A stretch of DNA of 64,000 nucleotides from Pomacea canaliculata. Lineage: Eukaryota > Mollusca > Gastropoda > Architaenioglossa > Ampullariidae. Below are positions 49,801 through 60,275 of this stretch, piece after piece; position 1 is the first letter of the stretch; the number at the start of each line of letters is the position of its first letter. Under the pieces are notes generated by a model. That model saw only the letters and a list, made by a program, of their open reading frames with translations. It did no database searches and had not been told where the DNA came from. The stretch lies in NCBI RefSeq assembly GCF_003073045.1, contig NC_037593.1:4393525-4457524 (forward strand). The letters are read 5' to 3'. The position numbers and the translations under genes are program-made.

Positions 49801-52800
49801 GTGCCAGACGGGTGTCTGCCGCCCCATCGAAGCCCCCAGCCTGGCCCTGTGTGCCAGACGGGGTCCTGCCCGCCCCATGCCAAGCCCGCCGGCCCTGTGT
49901 GCAGACGGGGGAGTCCTGCCCGCCATGGCGAAGCCCCCAGCCGCCTGTGTGCCAGACGGGGCCTGCCCGCGCCCCATGCCGAACCCCCAGCCTGGCCTGT
50001 GGTTGCCAGAAGCGGGGGGGTCCTGCCGCCCCACATGCCGAAGCCCCCAGCCTGGCCCTGTGTGCCAGACGGGGGTCCTGCCCGCCCCATGCCGAAGCCC
50101 CCAGCCTGCCCTGTTGGTGCCAGACGGGGGGTCCTGCCCGCCCCATGCGAAGCCCCAGCCTGGCCCTGTGGTGCCAGACGGGGGGTCTGCCCGCCCATGC
50201 CGAAGCCCCAGCCTGCTGTGGTGCCAGACGGGGTCCTGCCCGCCCCTGCAAGCCCCCAGCCTGGCCCTGTGGTGCCAGACTGGGGTCTGCCGCCCCATGC
50301 CGACCCCAGCTGCCCTGTGGTGCCCAGACTGGGGCGTCCTGACCCGCCCATGCCGAAGCCCCAGCCTGGCCTGTGGTGCCAGACGGGTGGTCCTGCCCGC
50401 CCCATGCCGAAAGCCCCAGCCTGGCCCTGTGGTGCCAGACTGGGGGTCCTGCCCGCCCCATGCCGAAGCCCCCAGCCTGGCCCTGTGGATGCCAGACGGG
50501 GGTCCTGCCCCCCATGCCGAAGCCCCATAGCCTGGCCCTGTGCCAGACTGGGTCCTCCGCCCCATCCGAAACCACCCCAGCCTGCCCTGTTCCAGACTGG
50601 GGTCCTGCCCGCCCATTGCCGAGCCCCACCTGCCCTGTGGCCACTGGGGTCCTGCCCGCCCCATGCCGAAGCCCCCAGCCTGGCCTGTGGTGCCAGATTG
50701 GGGGGTCTGCCGCCCCCATGCGAAGCCCCCAGCCTGGCCCGTGTCCAGACTGGCGTCCTGCCGCCCCATGCCGAAGCCCCCAGCCTGCCCGTGGTGCCAG
50801 ACTGGGGTCCTGCCCGCCCCATGCCGAACCCCCCAGCCTCCCTGTTCCAGACTGGGGGGTCCTGCCCGCCCATGGAAGCCCCCAGCCTTGGCCCTTGTGC
50901 CAGACTGTCCTGCCCGCCCCATGCCGAAAGCCCCCAGCCTGCCTTTGGTGCCAACTGGGTCCTGCCCGCCCATCCAGAACCCCCAGCCTGCCCTTTGTGC
51001 CAGAACTGGGGGTCCTCCCGCCCCATGCAACGAAGCCCCCACCTAGGCCCTGTTGCCAAGACTGTGTCCTGCCCGCACCCATGCCGAAGCCCCCAGCTGC
51101 CTGTGGTGCCGGACTGGGGGTCCTGCCTCGCCCCATGCGAAGCCCCAGCCTGCCCTGTGTGCCAACTGGGGGTCCTGCCCGCCCCAGCCGAACCCCCACC
51201 TGGCCTTGGTGCCAGACTGGGGGTCCTGCCCGCCCCACTGCCGAACCCCAGCCTGCCCTTGGTCCAAGACTGGGGTCCTGCCCGCCCCATGCCGAAACCC
51301 CCACGGACCCTTGTGCCAGATGGGTCCTGCCGCCCCATCCGAAGCCCCCAGCCTGCCCTGTGGTGCCAGACGGGCGGTCCTGCCGCCCCATGCCGAAGCC
51401 CCCAGCCTTGGCCCTGTGTCCAGACGGGGTCGGCTGCCCGCCCCATGCCGAGGCCCCCAGCTGGCCCTGTGGGCCATGACGCGTGGTCCTGCACCGCCCA
51501 TGCGAACCCCCACCGGCCCTGGGAAGTCCAACGGGGTCCTGCCCGCCCCATCCAAGCCCCCAGCCTGGCCCTGTGTGCCAGACGGTCCTGCCCGCCCTGC
51601 CAAGGGCCCCCAGCCTGGCCCGTGGCCAACGGGGGCCTGCCCCCCCATGCGAGCCCCACCTGGCCCTTGGTGCCATACTGGGTCCTGGCCCGCCCCATGC
51701 CAACCCCCAGCCTGCCTGTGGTGCCATACGGGGGTCCTGCCCGCCCCATGCCGAACCCCCAGCCTGGCCCGTGGTGCATACCCGGCGTCCTGCCCGCCCC
51801 ATGCCGAAGCCCCCAGCCGCCTGTGTGCCAAGGGGTCCTCCCCCCCCATCCAACCCCCACCTGGCCCGATGGTGCCAGACGGGTCCTGCCCGCCCCATGC
51901 CAGCCCCCAGACCTGCCCTGTGTGCCAGACGGGGGCCGCCGCCCCATGCGAACCCCCAGCCTTGGCCCTGTTCCAGTACGGGTCCTTTCCCCGCCCCATG
52001 CCAAGCCCCCAGCCGCCCTGTCGGTGCCAGACGGGGGTCCTCCCCCCCATGCCGAACCGCAGCCTGCCATTGGCCAGGAGGGGCGGTCCTTGCCCGCCCC
52101 ATGCCGAAGCCCCCAGCCTAGCCTTGTGGTGCCAGACGGGGGTCCTGCCCGCCCATGCGAAGCCCCCACGCCTGGCCCTGTGTGCCAGACGGGCGGGTCC
52201 TGCCGCCCAGCCGAGCCCCAGCACCTGGCCCTGTTTGTGCCAGACGGGGGTTCTGCCCACGGCCCCTTGCCGAAGCCCCCAGCCTGCCCTTGTTGGTGCC
52301 AGACGGCGGTCCTGCCGCACGCCCCATGCCGAACCCCCCAGCCTGCCTTAGAGGCGGAAGGAGGTCCTGCCCGCCCCATCCGAAAGCCCCCAGCCTAGCC
52401 CTGTAAGTGCCACGACGGGGGGTCCTGCCCGCCCCATGCCGAAGCCCCCAGCCTGGCCCTGTGTCACCGGTGTCCAGACGGGGCACCGGTCCTCGCCGCC
52501 CATGCCGAAGCCCCCAGCCCTGCCCTGTGGTGCCAGCGGCGGGGGCCTGCCCGCCCCATGCCGAAGCCCCCAGCCTGGCCCTGTGGGCCTGCCCAGACGG
52601 GGGGTCCTGCCCCCGCCCCATGCCGAACCCCCAGCCTGGCCCCTGTGGTGCCAGACGGGGTCCTGCCCGCCCCATGCGAAGCCCCAGCCTGGCCCTGTGG
52701 CGCCAGACGGCGGGTCCTGCGCCCGCCCCATGCCGGGAAGCCCCCAGCCTGGCCCTGTGGTGCCAGACAAAAAAAAAATGGGAGGTCCTGCCCGCCCCAT

Positions 52801-55212
52801 GCCGAAGCCCCCAGCAGCTGGCCCTGTGGTGCCAGACGGGGGCTCCTGCCGCCCATGCCGAAGCCCCCAGCCTGCCCATGTGTGCAGACGGAAAAAGAGG
52901 GTCCTGCCCGCCCATGCCGAAAGCCCCCAGCCTGGCCCTGTGGTGCCAGACGGGGGTCCTGGGCCCGCCCCATGCCTAAGCCCCCAGCCTGGCCCTGTGG
53001 GATGCCAGACGGGCGGGTCCTGCCCGCCCCATGGCCGAAGCCCCCAGCCTGGCCCTGTGGTGCCAGACGGGGTCCTGCCCGCCCCATGCCGAAGCCCCAG
53101 CCTGGCCCTGGGGTGCCAGCGGGGGGTCTGGCCCTGCCGTGCCAGACGGGGGTCCCGCCGAAGCCCCCAGACCTGGAAGCCCCAGCCTGTGGTGCCGTGT
53201 GGTGCCAAGACGGGGGTCCTGCCCGCCCCATGCCGAAGCCCCAGGCCTGGCCCTGTGGTGCAGCGGGGGGTCCGCCGCCCCCATGCCGAAGCCAGACCCA
53301 GCCTCTCCTCGACCCCATGCCGAGCCCCCACCTTGCAACCGGGGGTCCTGCCCGCCCATCCGCCAAAGCCCCCGCCTGGCCCTGTGGTGCAGACGGCGGG
53401 TCCTGCCCGCCCCATGCCGAAGCCCCAGCCTGGCCGTGGTGCCAGACGGGGCGTAATCCTGCCCGCCCATGCGAAGCCCCAGCCTGGCCCTGTGTGCCAG
53501 ACGGGGTCCTGCCGCCCCAGCCAAAGCCCCAGCCTGCCCTGTGGCTGCCAGACGGGGGGTCCTGCCCGCCCCATGCCGAAGCCCCCAGCCTGCCCTGTGC
53601 GTGCCAGACGGGGGTCCTGCCCGCCCCATGCCCGAAGCCCCCAGCCTGCCCTGTTGCCAGAAGGGGTCCTGCCCGCCCATGCCGAATCCCCCAGCCTGGC
53701 CCTGTGTGCCAGACGGGGGGTCCTGCCCGCCCCATGCCGAAGCCCCCAGCCTGCCCTGTGTGCCAGACGGGGGGTCCTGCCCGCCCCATGCCGAAGCCCC
53801 CCCTGCCCTGTGGTGCCAGACGGGGGGTCCTGCCCGCCCCATGCCGAAGCCCCAGCCTGGCCAGCACGGCGGGGATCATGCCCTGTGTGATTGGTGCCAG
53901 ACGGGGGTCACTGCCGCCCCATCCGAAGCCCCCAGCCTGCCTGTGGTGCCAGCGCCTGCCCGATGCCGAAGCCCCAGCCTGGCCAGGCAACCCTGTGCCG
54001 AAAGCCCAGGCCTGGCCAGACGGGGCGTCCTGGCCCGCCCATGCCGAAGCCCCCAGCCTGGCCCTGTGGTGCCAGCGGGGCCCCGTCCTGGCCGCCTTGC
54101 CCGCCCATGCCGCCCCAAAGCCCCCAGCCTGCCCTGTGTGCCAGACGGGTCCTGCCCGCCCCATGCCCCCAGAGTGGTTGTGGTGCCAGCGGGGGTCCAG
54201 TGTGGCTCCTTGGTGCCATGCTTGTTGGTTGCCAGACCGGCCCCATGCGAAGCGCCCAGCCTGGCCCTGTGCTGCCAAGACGGCATACCTGCCGCCCCAT
54301 GCAAGCCCCCAGCCTGGCCTGCCAGGACGGGGGGTCCCTGCCGGCCCAGACGGGCCGCCCGCCTGGCCCTGTTGGTGCCAGGTGCCTGCCCGCCCCCATG
54401 CCGAAGCCCCAGCCTGGCCCTGTGGTGCCAGACGGGGGGGTCATGCCGCCCCCGAAGCCCCCCTGGCCCTGTTGGTGCCAGGGGGTCCGACCCGCCCCAT
54501 GACCAAGCCCAGCCTGGCCCTGGGTGCCAGGACGGGGGTCCTGCCCGCCAAGCCCCCAGCCTGCCGTTGTGGCCAGGGGGTCCCCCGCCGAAGCCCAGCC
54601 TGGCCCTGTGGCCAGCGGGGTGCCAGACGGGGGTCCAGAACGGGGGTCCCTGCCCGCCCCATGCGAGCCCCAGCCTGGCCTCGGGAGGTCCTGTGTCCGT
54701 GCCCAGCCTGCCCGCCCCATGCCGAAGCCCCCAGCCCTGGCCCTGTGGTGCCAACGGGGGGTCCTGCCCGCCCCATGCCGAAGCCCAGCCTGGCCCTGTG
54801 GGTGCCGACGGGGGGTCCTGCCCGCCCCCATTGCCGAAGCCCCCAGCCTGGCCCTGTGGTGCAGACGGGGGGTCCTGCCCGCCCCTGCCGAAGCCCCAGC
54901 CTGCCCTGTGGTGCCAGCGGGGTCTGCCCTGTGTTGCCAGAGCGGGGGTCCTGCCCGCCCCATAGCCGAAGCCGAAGCCCAGCCTGGGCCTGTGTGGTGC
55001 CAGACGGGGGTCCTGCCCGCCCCATGCCGAAGCCCCAGCCTGGCCCTGTGGTGCCAAAGACGGGGGGTCCTGCCCGCCCCATGCCGAAGCCCCCAGCCTG
55101 GCCTGTGGTGCCAGACGGGGGGTGCCGCCCCATGCCGAAGCCCCCGCCTGGCCTGTGTGCCCGGGGGGTCCCCGCCCATGCCGAAGCCCCCAGCCTGGCC
55201 CTGTGGTGCCTG
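43807..55212. repeat. 56-bp GC-rich minisatellite, about 200 units
   Basis: Consensus, in parts: GAAGCCCCCAGCCTGGCC, CTGTGGTGCCAGACGG, GGGGTCCTGCCCGCC, CCATGCC (56 bp, 43 of 56 G or C). Units stand head to tail for 11.4 kb, with frequent length changes in the G and C runs and a few inserted A or T runs (near 47820, 47970, 49590, 52770, 52890). The consensus has no stop codon in any of six frames, so ORFs of 400-1600 codons arise on both strands. They shift frame at each indel, repeat the same peptide in all frames, and match no family, so I call no gene here. A block at about 50270-51300 has GACTGGGG in place of GACGGGGG. Confidence 0.97.
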
Positions 55213-55628
55213 CATTGTAGGGAGGGGGCTTAGTCTATTTGATTGCACATTCTGTTCAATTCGTATAGAGAAATAAAGATTAATAAGATGCCAAAAGAGA
55301 AAACATCTTTGGTCTTTCTACACACACACACACTTTTATCACCCTGGAGCTTCTTCTATGCACTAACGGACCATGTATATATGCGAGTGATGCTGGGTGC
55401 ACAGCATGTTTGTAAAACTTTTTTATTTTAATAGCCATTTAGATGCACCAATGTGTACGGAAAACGTATTTACTCGCACCAAACTTTGTCTTATTTCAAA
55501 CATTTAGTTCACACAGTTCTAACATTGTGTTGTACACTGTGTTTCATTAAGCTGATTACCTAAATAGGTTTGACTCTTAGACTCGCCGCGTGGACAGGGC
55601 TGGGCCATTGGTGACCCAACCCCTGCAT

Positions 55629-56098
55629 GATGGCTGAATAGGAATAATACTTCCTTTAACAACTTTAAAGACTATACCTTTTTTTCCAAAATTAGAAAGT
55701 GCTATTGACAGTGCCCTTGTGGTTTTTCGTTTTTCTTATTGTGTATTAAAACTGTCAACAGCATTCAAAAGTTCGTTCTTATTATTTTCTATTTCTTGGA
55801 AAAGTGTGTCTATGTTGTTTGTAAATTGTTTGTTTACATCTTAATTCTGTCTCAGTGGTAGGGATGTTCAAATTGTCCTCCGAGTTATGTTTCAGTGTTT
55901 CAGTAAAGGTTAGATGTCTGTCGATACGCTTTATTACATGATTTCTCTTGTCAATCAATAAGAACAAGTTTCATAGCTTCCAAAGTTTGAAGCGGAGGGT
56001 TTCTCTCAGCGCGGACTGTTAAGATCACTGACGTCACGCTTCCGAAGTTTTTCCCTTCACTGAGACCTTTACAGAAAAAAATCAGCTCCCGGGAGCAC
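55629..56098. repeat. Direct repeat, copy A
   Basis: From GATGGCTGAATAGGAATAAT to CTTCACTGAGACCTTTACAG the sequence matches copy B at 58154-58996 in the same orientation, apart from a roughly 360-bp stretch present only in B. Shared landmarks: AAAACTGTCAACAGCA, GTGTGTCTATGTTGTTT, AACAAGTTTCATAGCTTCCA, TCACTGACGTCACGCTTCCG. On the minus strand both copies look gene-like (TSVxLTVRAxRNPxLQTLEA), but A carries stops. The protein is not recognised. Confidence 0.8.
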
Positions 56099-56179
56099 CA
56101 ACTGCCACTGACATGAAGCTGGCGTTTTGTAGCGTTTTCAGCTGTCATCAATATGGATACCACAGATGACCATTACATC

Positions 56180-56840
56180 CGGAGCATGAGAAAGACCGTG
56201 TTAACCCAGCGAGCTTTTCCTCCTGACTTCACCTGTAGGCCCTCTCTCCACCGTCTATAAACAGTGCCTAGTGGTGAAGCTAGGCCGACTCCCCACCCCT
56301 GCCTTCCAGCCTTTCGAGTGACCAATCCCTGTAAATGGTCTTCCAAACAACACCAGTGCCGAAATTCTGGATTAGCGTCAACGGTGCTTTCTGAGAAAAC
56401 ATTTAAAGTTCTTCTGCCATTTTCAACTTCGTATGTGTGTGAGCAAGGATTTTCAGCATTGGCAGCACTGAAGTCGAAATACAGAAATCGTGTGGACGCA
56501 GAGGCTGAGCTGCGAATAGCAGTGGGTACGAACATCGCACACAGGTTCGCTTCTCTATGCAAGAGCAAGCAGACTCAACCTTCTCATTAATCAAAGTGAG
56601 TGTCTAATAAAATAATAAAATATATTATTAGCACGCAGAATTTGCTTTCGTAAAATTTCATTAACAGTTATACTTCTTGCAGATACGAACTTTGTTCTTC
56701 CGTTGTTGATTTCCTCGACGCGGCGTTCGAGGTTAGCTAAGGCTCCCCCACTCCTCCACCGACCTAGCTGGCTAAGGGGGGCTCGCGGACTACCTGTTCG
56801 TCGGGGGGGGGGGCGACAAGTAAAAGGTTGAGAACCGCTG
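56180..56840 (+). mobile_element. hAT transposase 3' end (decayed)
   Basis: The plus strand to the stop at 56590 encodes the hAT C-terminal dimerisation domain: FKVLLPFSTSYVCEQGFSAL, then ALKSKYRNRVDAEAELRIAV and a CKSKQTQPSH end, as in ZBED/SCAND3/FAM200-like transposases. Upstream the frame is shifted (EFWISVN is in another frame than VLSEKTF) and the rest of the transposase is absent. The right end is GGTTGAGAACCGCTG (to 56840), the classical Charlie-type terminal repeat. A run of 11 G lies at about 56803-56813. The left terminal repeat was not found, so this is a 5'-truncated copy. Confidence 0.8.
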
Positions 56841-58153
56841 CTATAGGGTATTGCACAATTTAATAGTTTTTATCACACTTTGACTCGTGTGGCCCGCTGT
56901 CTATTGGAATGTTAAAAAGCAGCACGTGGACTACAGTGATTTACACCTGTACAACTCGTGTGTGTATTGTTATCGTCAGGAAGAAGAATCTTCGTCGTAC
57001 TGGGTCGCCCACCTGTCAGGTAGACCTCCCGGAGTGGGCGTGATGGAGAGGTGGCATTAGAAAGCTCGGCACAGCAGTGAGGTGGTCCAGATGTTAAAAG
57101 TTATATCAAAAACAAGATCTTCCGCCAAACATTCCATTACACAAAGTGAATCGTTACAGCCCACTAGTTTTTATCACGTGACAGACACGCTAGGTGTGGT
57201 CTGCAGGTGGGAGGGCAACGGGTAAAAATATGGGTGGATAAGTTTGCCACTGCTTTAGTGGGAAAGTAAGGAATTTCACACGTTATACGTGTTAATTTGT
57301 CATTACGAAGTTTATTTACAAATCGATTGGCATTGTCACCTGACTTTCCGTATGACTGCTAAATGTTCGGGCTGCATGTGTGCTGGGGAATGTCAGTCCG
57401 AGGCAGAACACGACAAACATTTATTGGTAATATGTAAGCCTGCCTAAGTTTATGCTTTAAACTTTCAGTTAAAAAAGAGAACTGAGCTTGACGTGCAATA
57501 TTTTTGTTTATAAATGGTTCACTTTTGGAGACAGAGAGCGAGAAGGGGGCGTAGTATTTGTCTTTAGCCAATGGCAAGCCCTGATCAGATCAAAAGAATT
57601 CAGCGATTATTAACATCATGGTTGTGTCCCTGGAAACAGTCGGGAGCTTTTCATCTGTGATTAACATCCGACAGGTAATCCTCCCCCTCCCCTCCCTATC
57701 TCACTTCACGCTGGACCCTTGCTGATCGCGGTGGGTTCAATCCCCGAGCTACGCACTGTTCAGGGGACGTCACCGACACGTGGAGCCTGTAAAAGGTCGA
57801 CAACTTACATTAAAGTCTATGGGTGTCATAACCCTCCTTCCCCCCAGGCCGCGCGTGCTCCCTTGTTAACTTTCTTCCGTAGTCTGGGATCTATGAATAT
57901 TGTTTTCCTTTGTTTTGTTTTGTTTGTTTTTTTTTTAGTTCTGTCTGTAAATTTTTTTTTTAAATTTTTCCCAAATTATATAAGGTCTCCATGTTCTTAA
58001 GTCCATGTTTTCTAAATACTGAGAACGTAACCTGTGTCGTTGTATATTGAAAACCACATACTGCCTTTATTTACATATCTTGTAAATATATACATGTATA
58101 AACTTTGCAAGCACTGCCTGCCCCCAGCAGAGGTTGTTCGACGGCCAATTGCT
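56841..58153. other. Stretch between hAT remnant and direct repeat B
   Basis: No gene is supported. A B-box-like GGTTCAATCCC near 57734 in a GC-richer segment (57715-57800) may be another SINE head, but no A box is clear. T-rich runs lie near 57900-57970. Confidence 0.4.
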
Positions 58154-58996
58154 GATGGCGGAACAGGAATAATACCTCGTCGAACAACTGAAAATTGAGT
58201 TTTTTTCCAAAATTGAAAAGTGTTAATGACAGTGCACTTGTGGTTCTTCGCTTTTCTAATTGTTTATTAAAACTGTCAACAGCAGGCTAAAGTTCATTTT
58301 ATTATTTTCAATTTCTTTTAAAAGTGTGTCTATGTTGTTTTTAAATTGTTGTATTACATCCTCATTCTGTCTGTTAGTGGTAGGGATGTCAAGCTCGTCC
58401 TCGGAGTCACGTTTCAGTATTTCAGTAAAGATTAGATGTCTGTCGAGAAGACTATACACAGCTAGATTACATGATTTTTCTTGGCAATCAATAGGTTTTA
58501 GTGAAAGGCTTGACAGAAAATTGATCATATTAGAGAACGAAAACATCCCAAAGCAAAGAAACAAAAAAAAACAAAAAAAACCAAAAAAACAAACTGAAAT
58601 ACCCTAGTTTCGAACACACCTTCAGTCATTTCGAGGCTTAGTTCGTAACCACTAAGCTACAGAGGCAAAGCTCACAGAGTTGTCTAATCTAACCTACTTG
58701 TAGTTAAACATCGTCTCGGTCCCTTTGGACACTCGTTTATTTTACCTTTACCTGTCATCAGTTTTAGGACTTGAGTTATTTTGCCTATCGCAATTAACTT
58801 TATGCAGCCCTTCATAGTGTTTACAAGTTGTTGAATTAGCGCCAGAACAAGTTTCATAGCTTCCAAAGTTTGAAGCGAAGGGTTTCTCTTAGCGCGGACT
58901 GTCAAGGTCACTGACGTCACGCTTCCGAAGGCTCCCGAAGTTTTTCTCTTCAGTGAGACGTTTACAGCAACAACAACAAAATCAGCAGCCCGGACC
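58154..58996. repeat. Direct repeat, copy B
   Basis: Second copy of the 55629-56098 segment, 2525 bases downstream by left edge. On the minus strand it keeps two open blocks: TLTVRAKRNPSLQTLEAMKL followed by VLALIQQLVNTMKGCIKLIA and a possible donor after KLMTG, and later SLLDRHLIFTEILKRDSEDE through ENNKMNFSLLLTVLINN and a stop. It could be the end of a real unrecognised gene or a repeat. A SINE relic lies in the part missing from copy A. Confidence 0.75.
58560..58675 (-). mobile_element. tRNA-derived SINE relic
   Basis: The minus strand reads GTAGCTTAGTGGTTACGAAC (58641-58660), a near-perfect tRNA A box and D-loop, and then a GTTCGAAAC B box (58607-58615). A homopolymer-rich tail (58560-58590) follows. 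The ends cannot form an acceptor stem, so it is not called a tRNA. Confidence 0.55.
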
Positions 58997-59689
58997 TTGG
59001 TAAATGAAGGTCCGTGGTTTGCTGCAAAAATGTCAGCTATTTAAAGAAATTATTAAATTTTGGGATGCAAGCTAATTTGATTAAAAATTTATTGATGGAG
59101 AATTTCAGTGATGTCAGCAGCTCCGATAAATCTAACTTGCGCCAGACGTGAAATTGACAACTTTGAAATGACGTAAGCGACCGTCTTGTCGTCTGCTTTA
59201 ATCAATGTCCAGAGAGGCAACACCTGAAGCTAGCAGGCAGTGTGGTATGTAACTTTTACATTCAGGCGCCGGATACAAAATAGTTTATAAACTGCTGTCA
59301 GATATGTAAGTTTGTGTTATTGGTTTTATCATGTTACTGAAGCGTGCGCGACAACACGTACGTAGTTCAGTGTGCAACTCAAGGACAGGACGGTTAAGGA
59401 AATACTCCGAGTTGAATCTTGAATTCGAATGAGCCCAAATTATTTCGTGAAAGTGCTTGTTCCGTGTATTGTCATTTAAAATTCGATGTGCTGTCAAATT
59501 TTCTTTAACTAATTGAGAGCTGGGAGAGGAGAATTAGTGACGAGTGACCAAACAACAGAAAACTTTCAGTTGTGATTAATTTCGGGATAACTCTAGTTGT
59601 AAAATGGACAAAACGGTTTTTTTTAAATGATAAGAAATTTCAGAGAGTGCGACTCAACACGCCCACTCCAGAAATAACAGAAGTCCGCT
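58997..59689. other. Stretch with no supported feature
   Basis: AT-rich sequence between direct repeat B and the LINE tail; only short ORFs, no repeat border seen. Confidence 0.4.
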
Positions 59690-60275
59690 GCACGTCTGGT
59701 GCTTGGAGCTAGGAAACGGGACCATGTCACTCCTCTTCTTCGTTTTCCGCATTGGCTACCCTTCCCTTCTCGCATTCCCGTGCTGTGTTTTAATTTCTTT
59801 GCTGAACTGCTCTTCCCTTGTGTCCCAGTCAACTACGCTTTTAGTCTGACGACCGTCTCCTTACTCTTCCTGTCACCAGAACAACACATGGCCACAGGAA
59901 TTTTAGTTATTGTGGAGCAAAACAAGGGAATTCTCTCCCTTTCCATATCCGCCACCTACCCAAAACTGAAAATTTAAATGTGCACTGAAAATGTATCTCT
60001 TCCTTAAGCCTTACTTCTAACAAAAGTTCCACAATGCTAGTCCTTTGTCACACACCCCTAACCCCGCCTTTTCCCCTTATTGCGACTTCCTGCTCGTCCT
60101 CCTTTTGCAAAATCATGATACTCTCAGTCCTTATTACTTGTTTCTTGTCTGCGTTTTTCGTATTTGCCTTCTGTCCCTCGTATGTTGCCCATGTCTCGTT
60201 CTTGTCCTTAAGCGCTATGGGTATGAGTTTGCTCTGTACAAATCTTGCGATGATGACGATGATGATGGTAATTCC
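59690..60275 (+). mobile_element. LINE 3' end (CR1/Rex1-like)
   Basis: The plus strand encodes the far C-terminus of a non-LTR ORF2: ARKRDHVTPLLRFPHWLPFP, then RIPVLCFNFFAELLFPCVPV and, after frame changes, the usual LPxSIRxxPxLKxFK-like end. A 3' tail with TTAAGCGCTATGGGTATGAG and TGCTCTGTACAAATCTTGCG leads into a GATGAC/GATGATG microsatellite, the usual way such LINEs end. It is 5'-truncated and broken. Confidence 0.7.

Noticed and set aside
43807-55212. Regular spacing reminiscent of a CRISPR array
   Set aside because: The whole 56-bp unit repeats with no variable spacers, and the genome is eukaryotic.
43706-55257. ORFs of 400-1621 codons rich in Pro, Gly, Ala and Arg, collagen-like or mucin-like at first sight
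   Set aside because: The 56-bp unit lacks stops in all six frames; frames swap at each indel and no codon-level constraint is seen.
58604-58675. Possible tRNA gene on the minus strand
   Set aside because: A and B boxes are good, but the 5' and 3' ends cannot pair as an acceptor stem and a homopolymer tail follows; better read as a SINE head.
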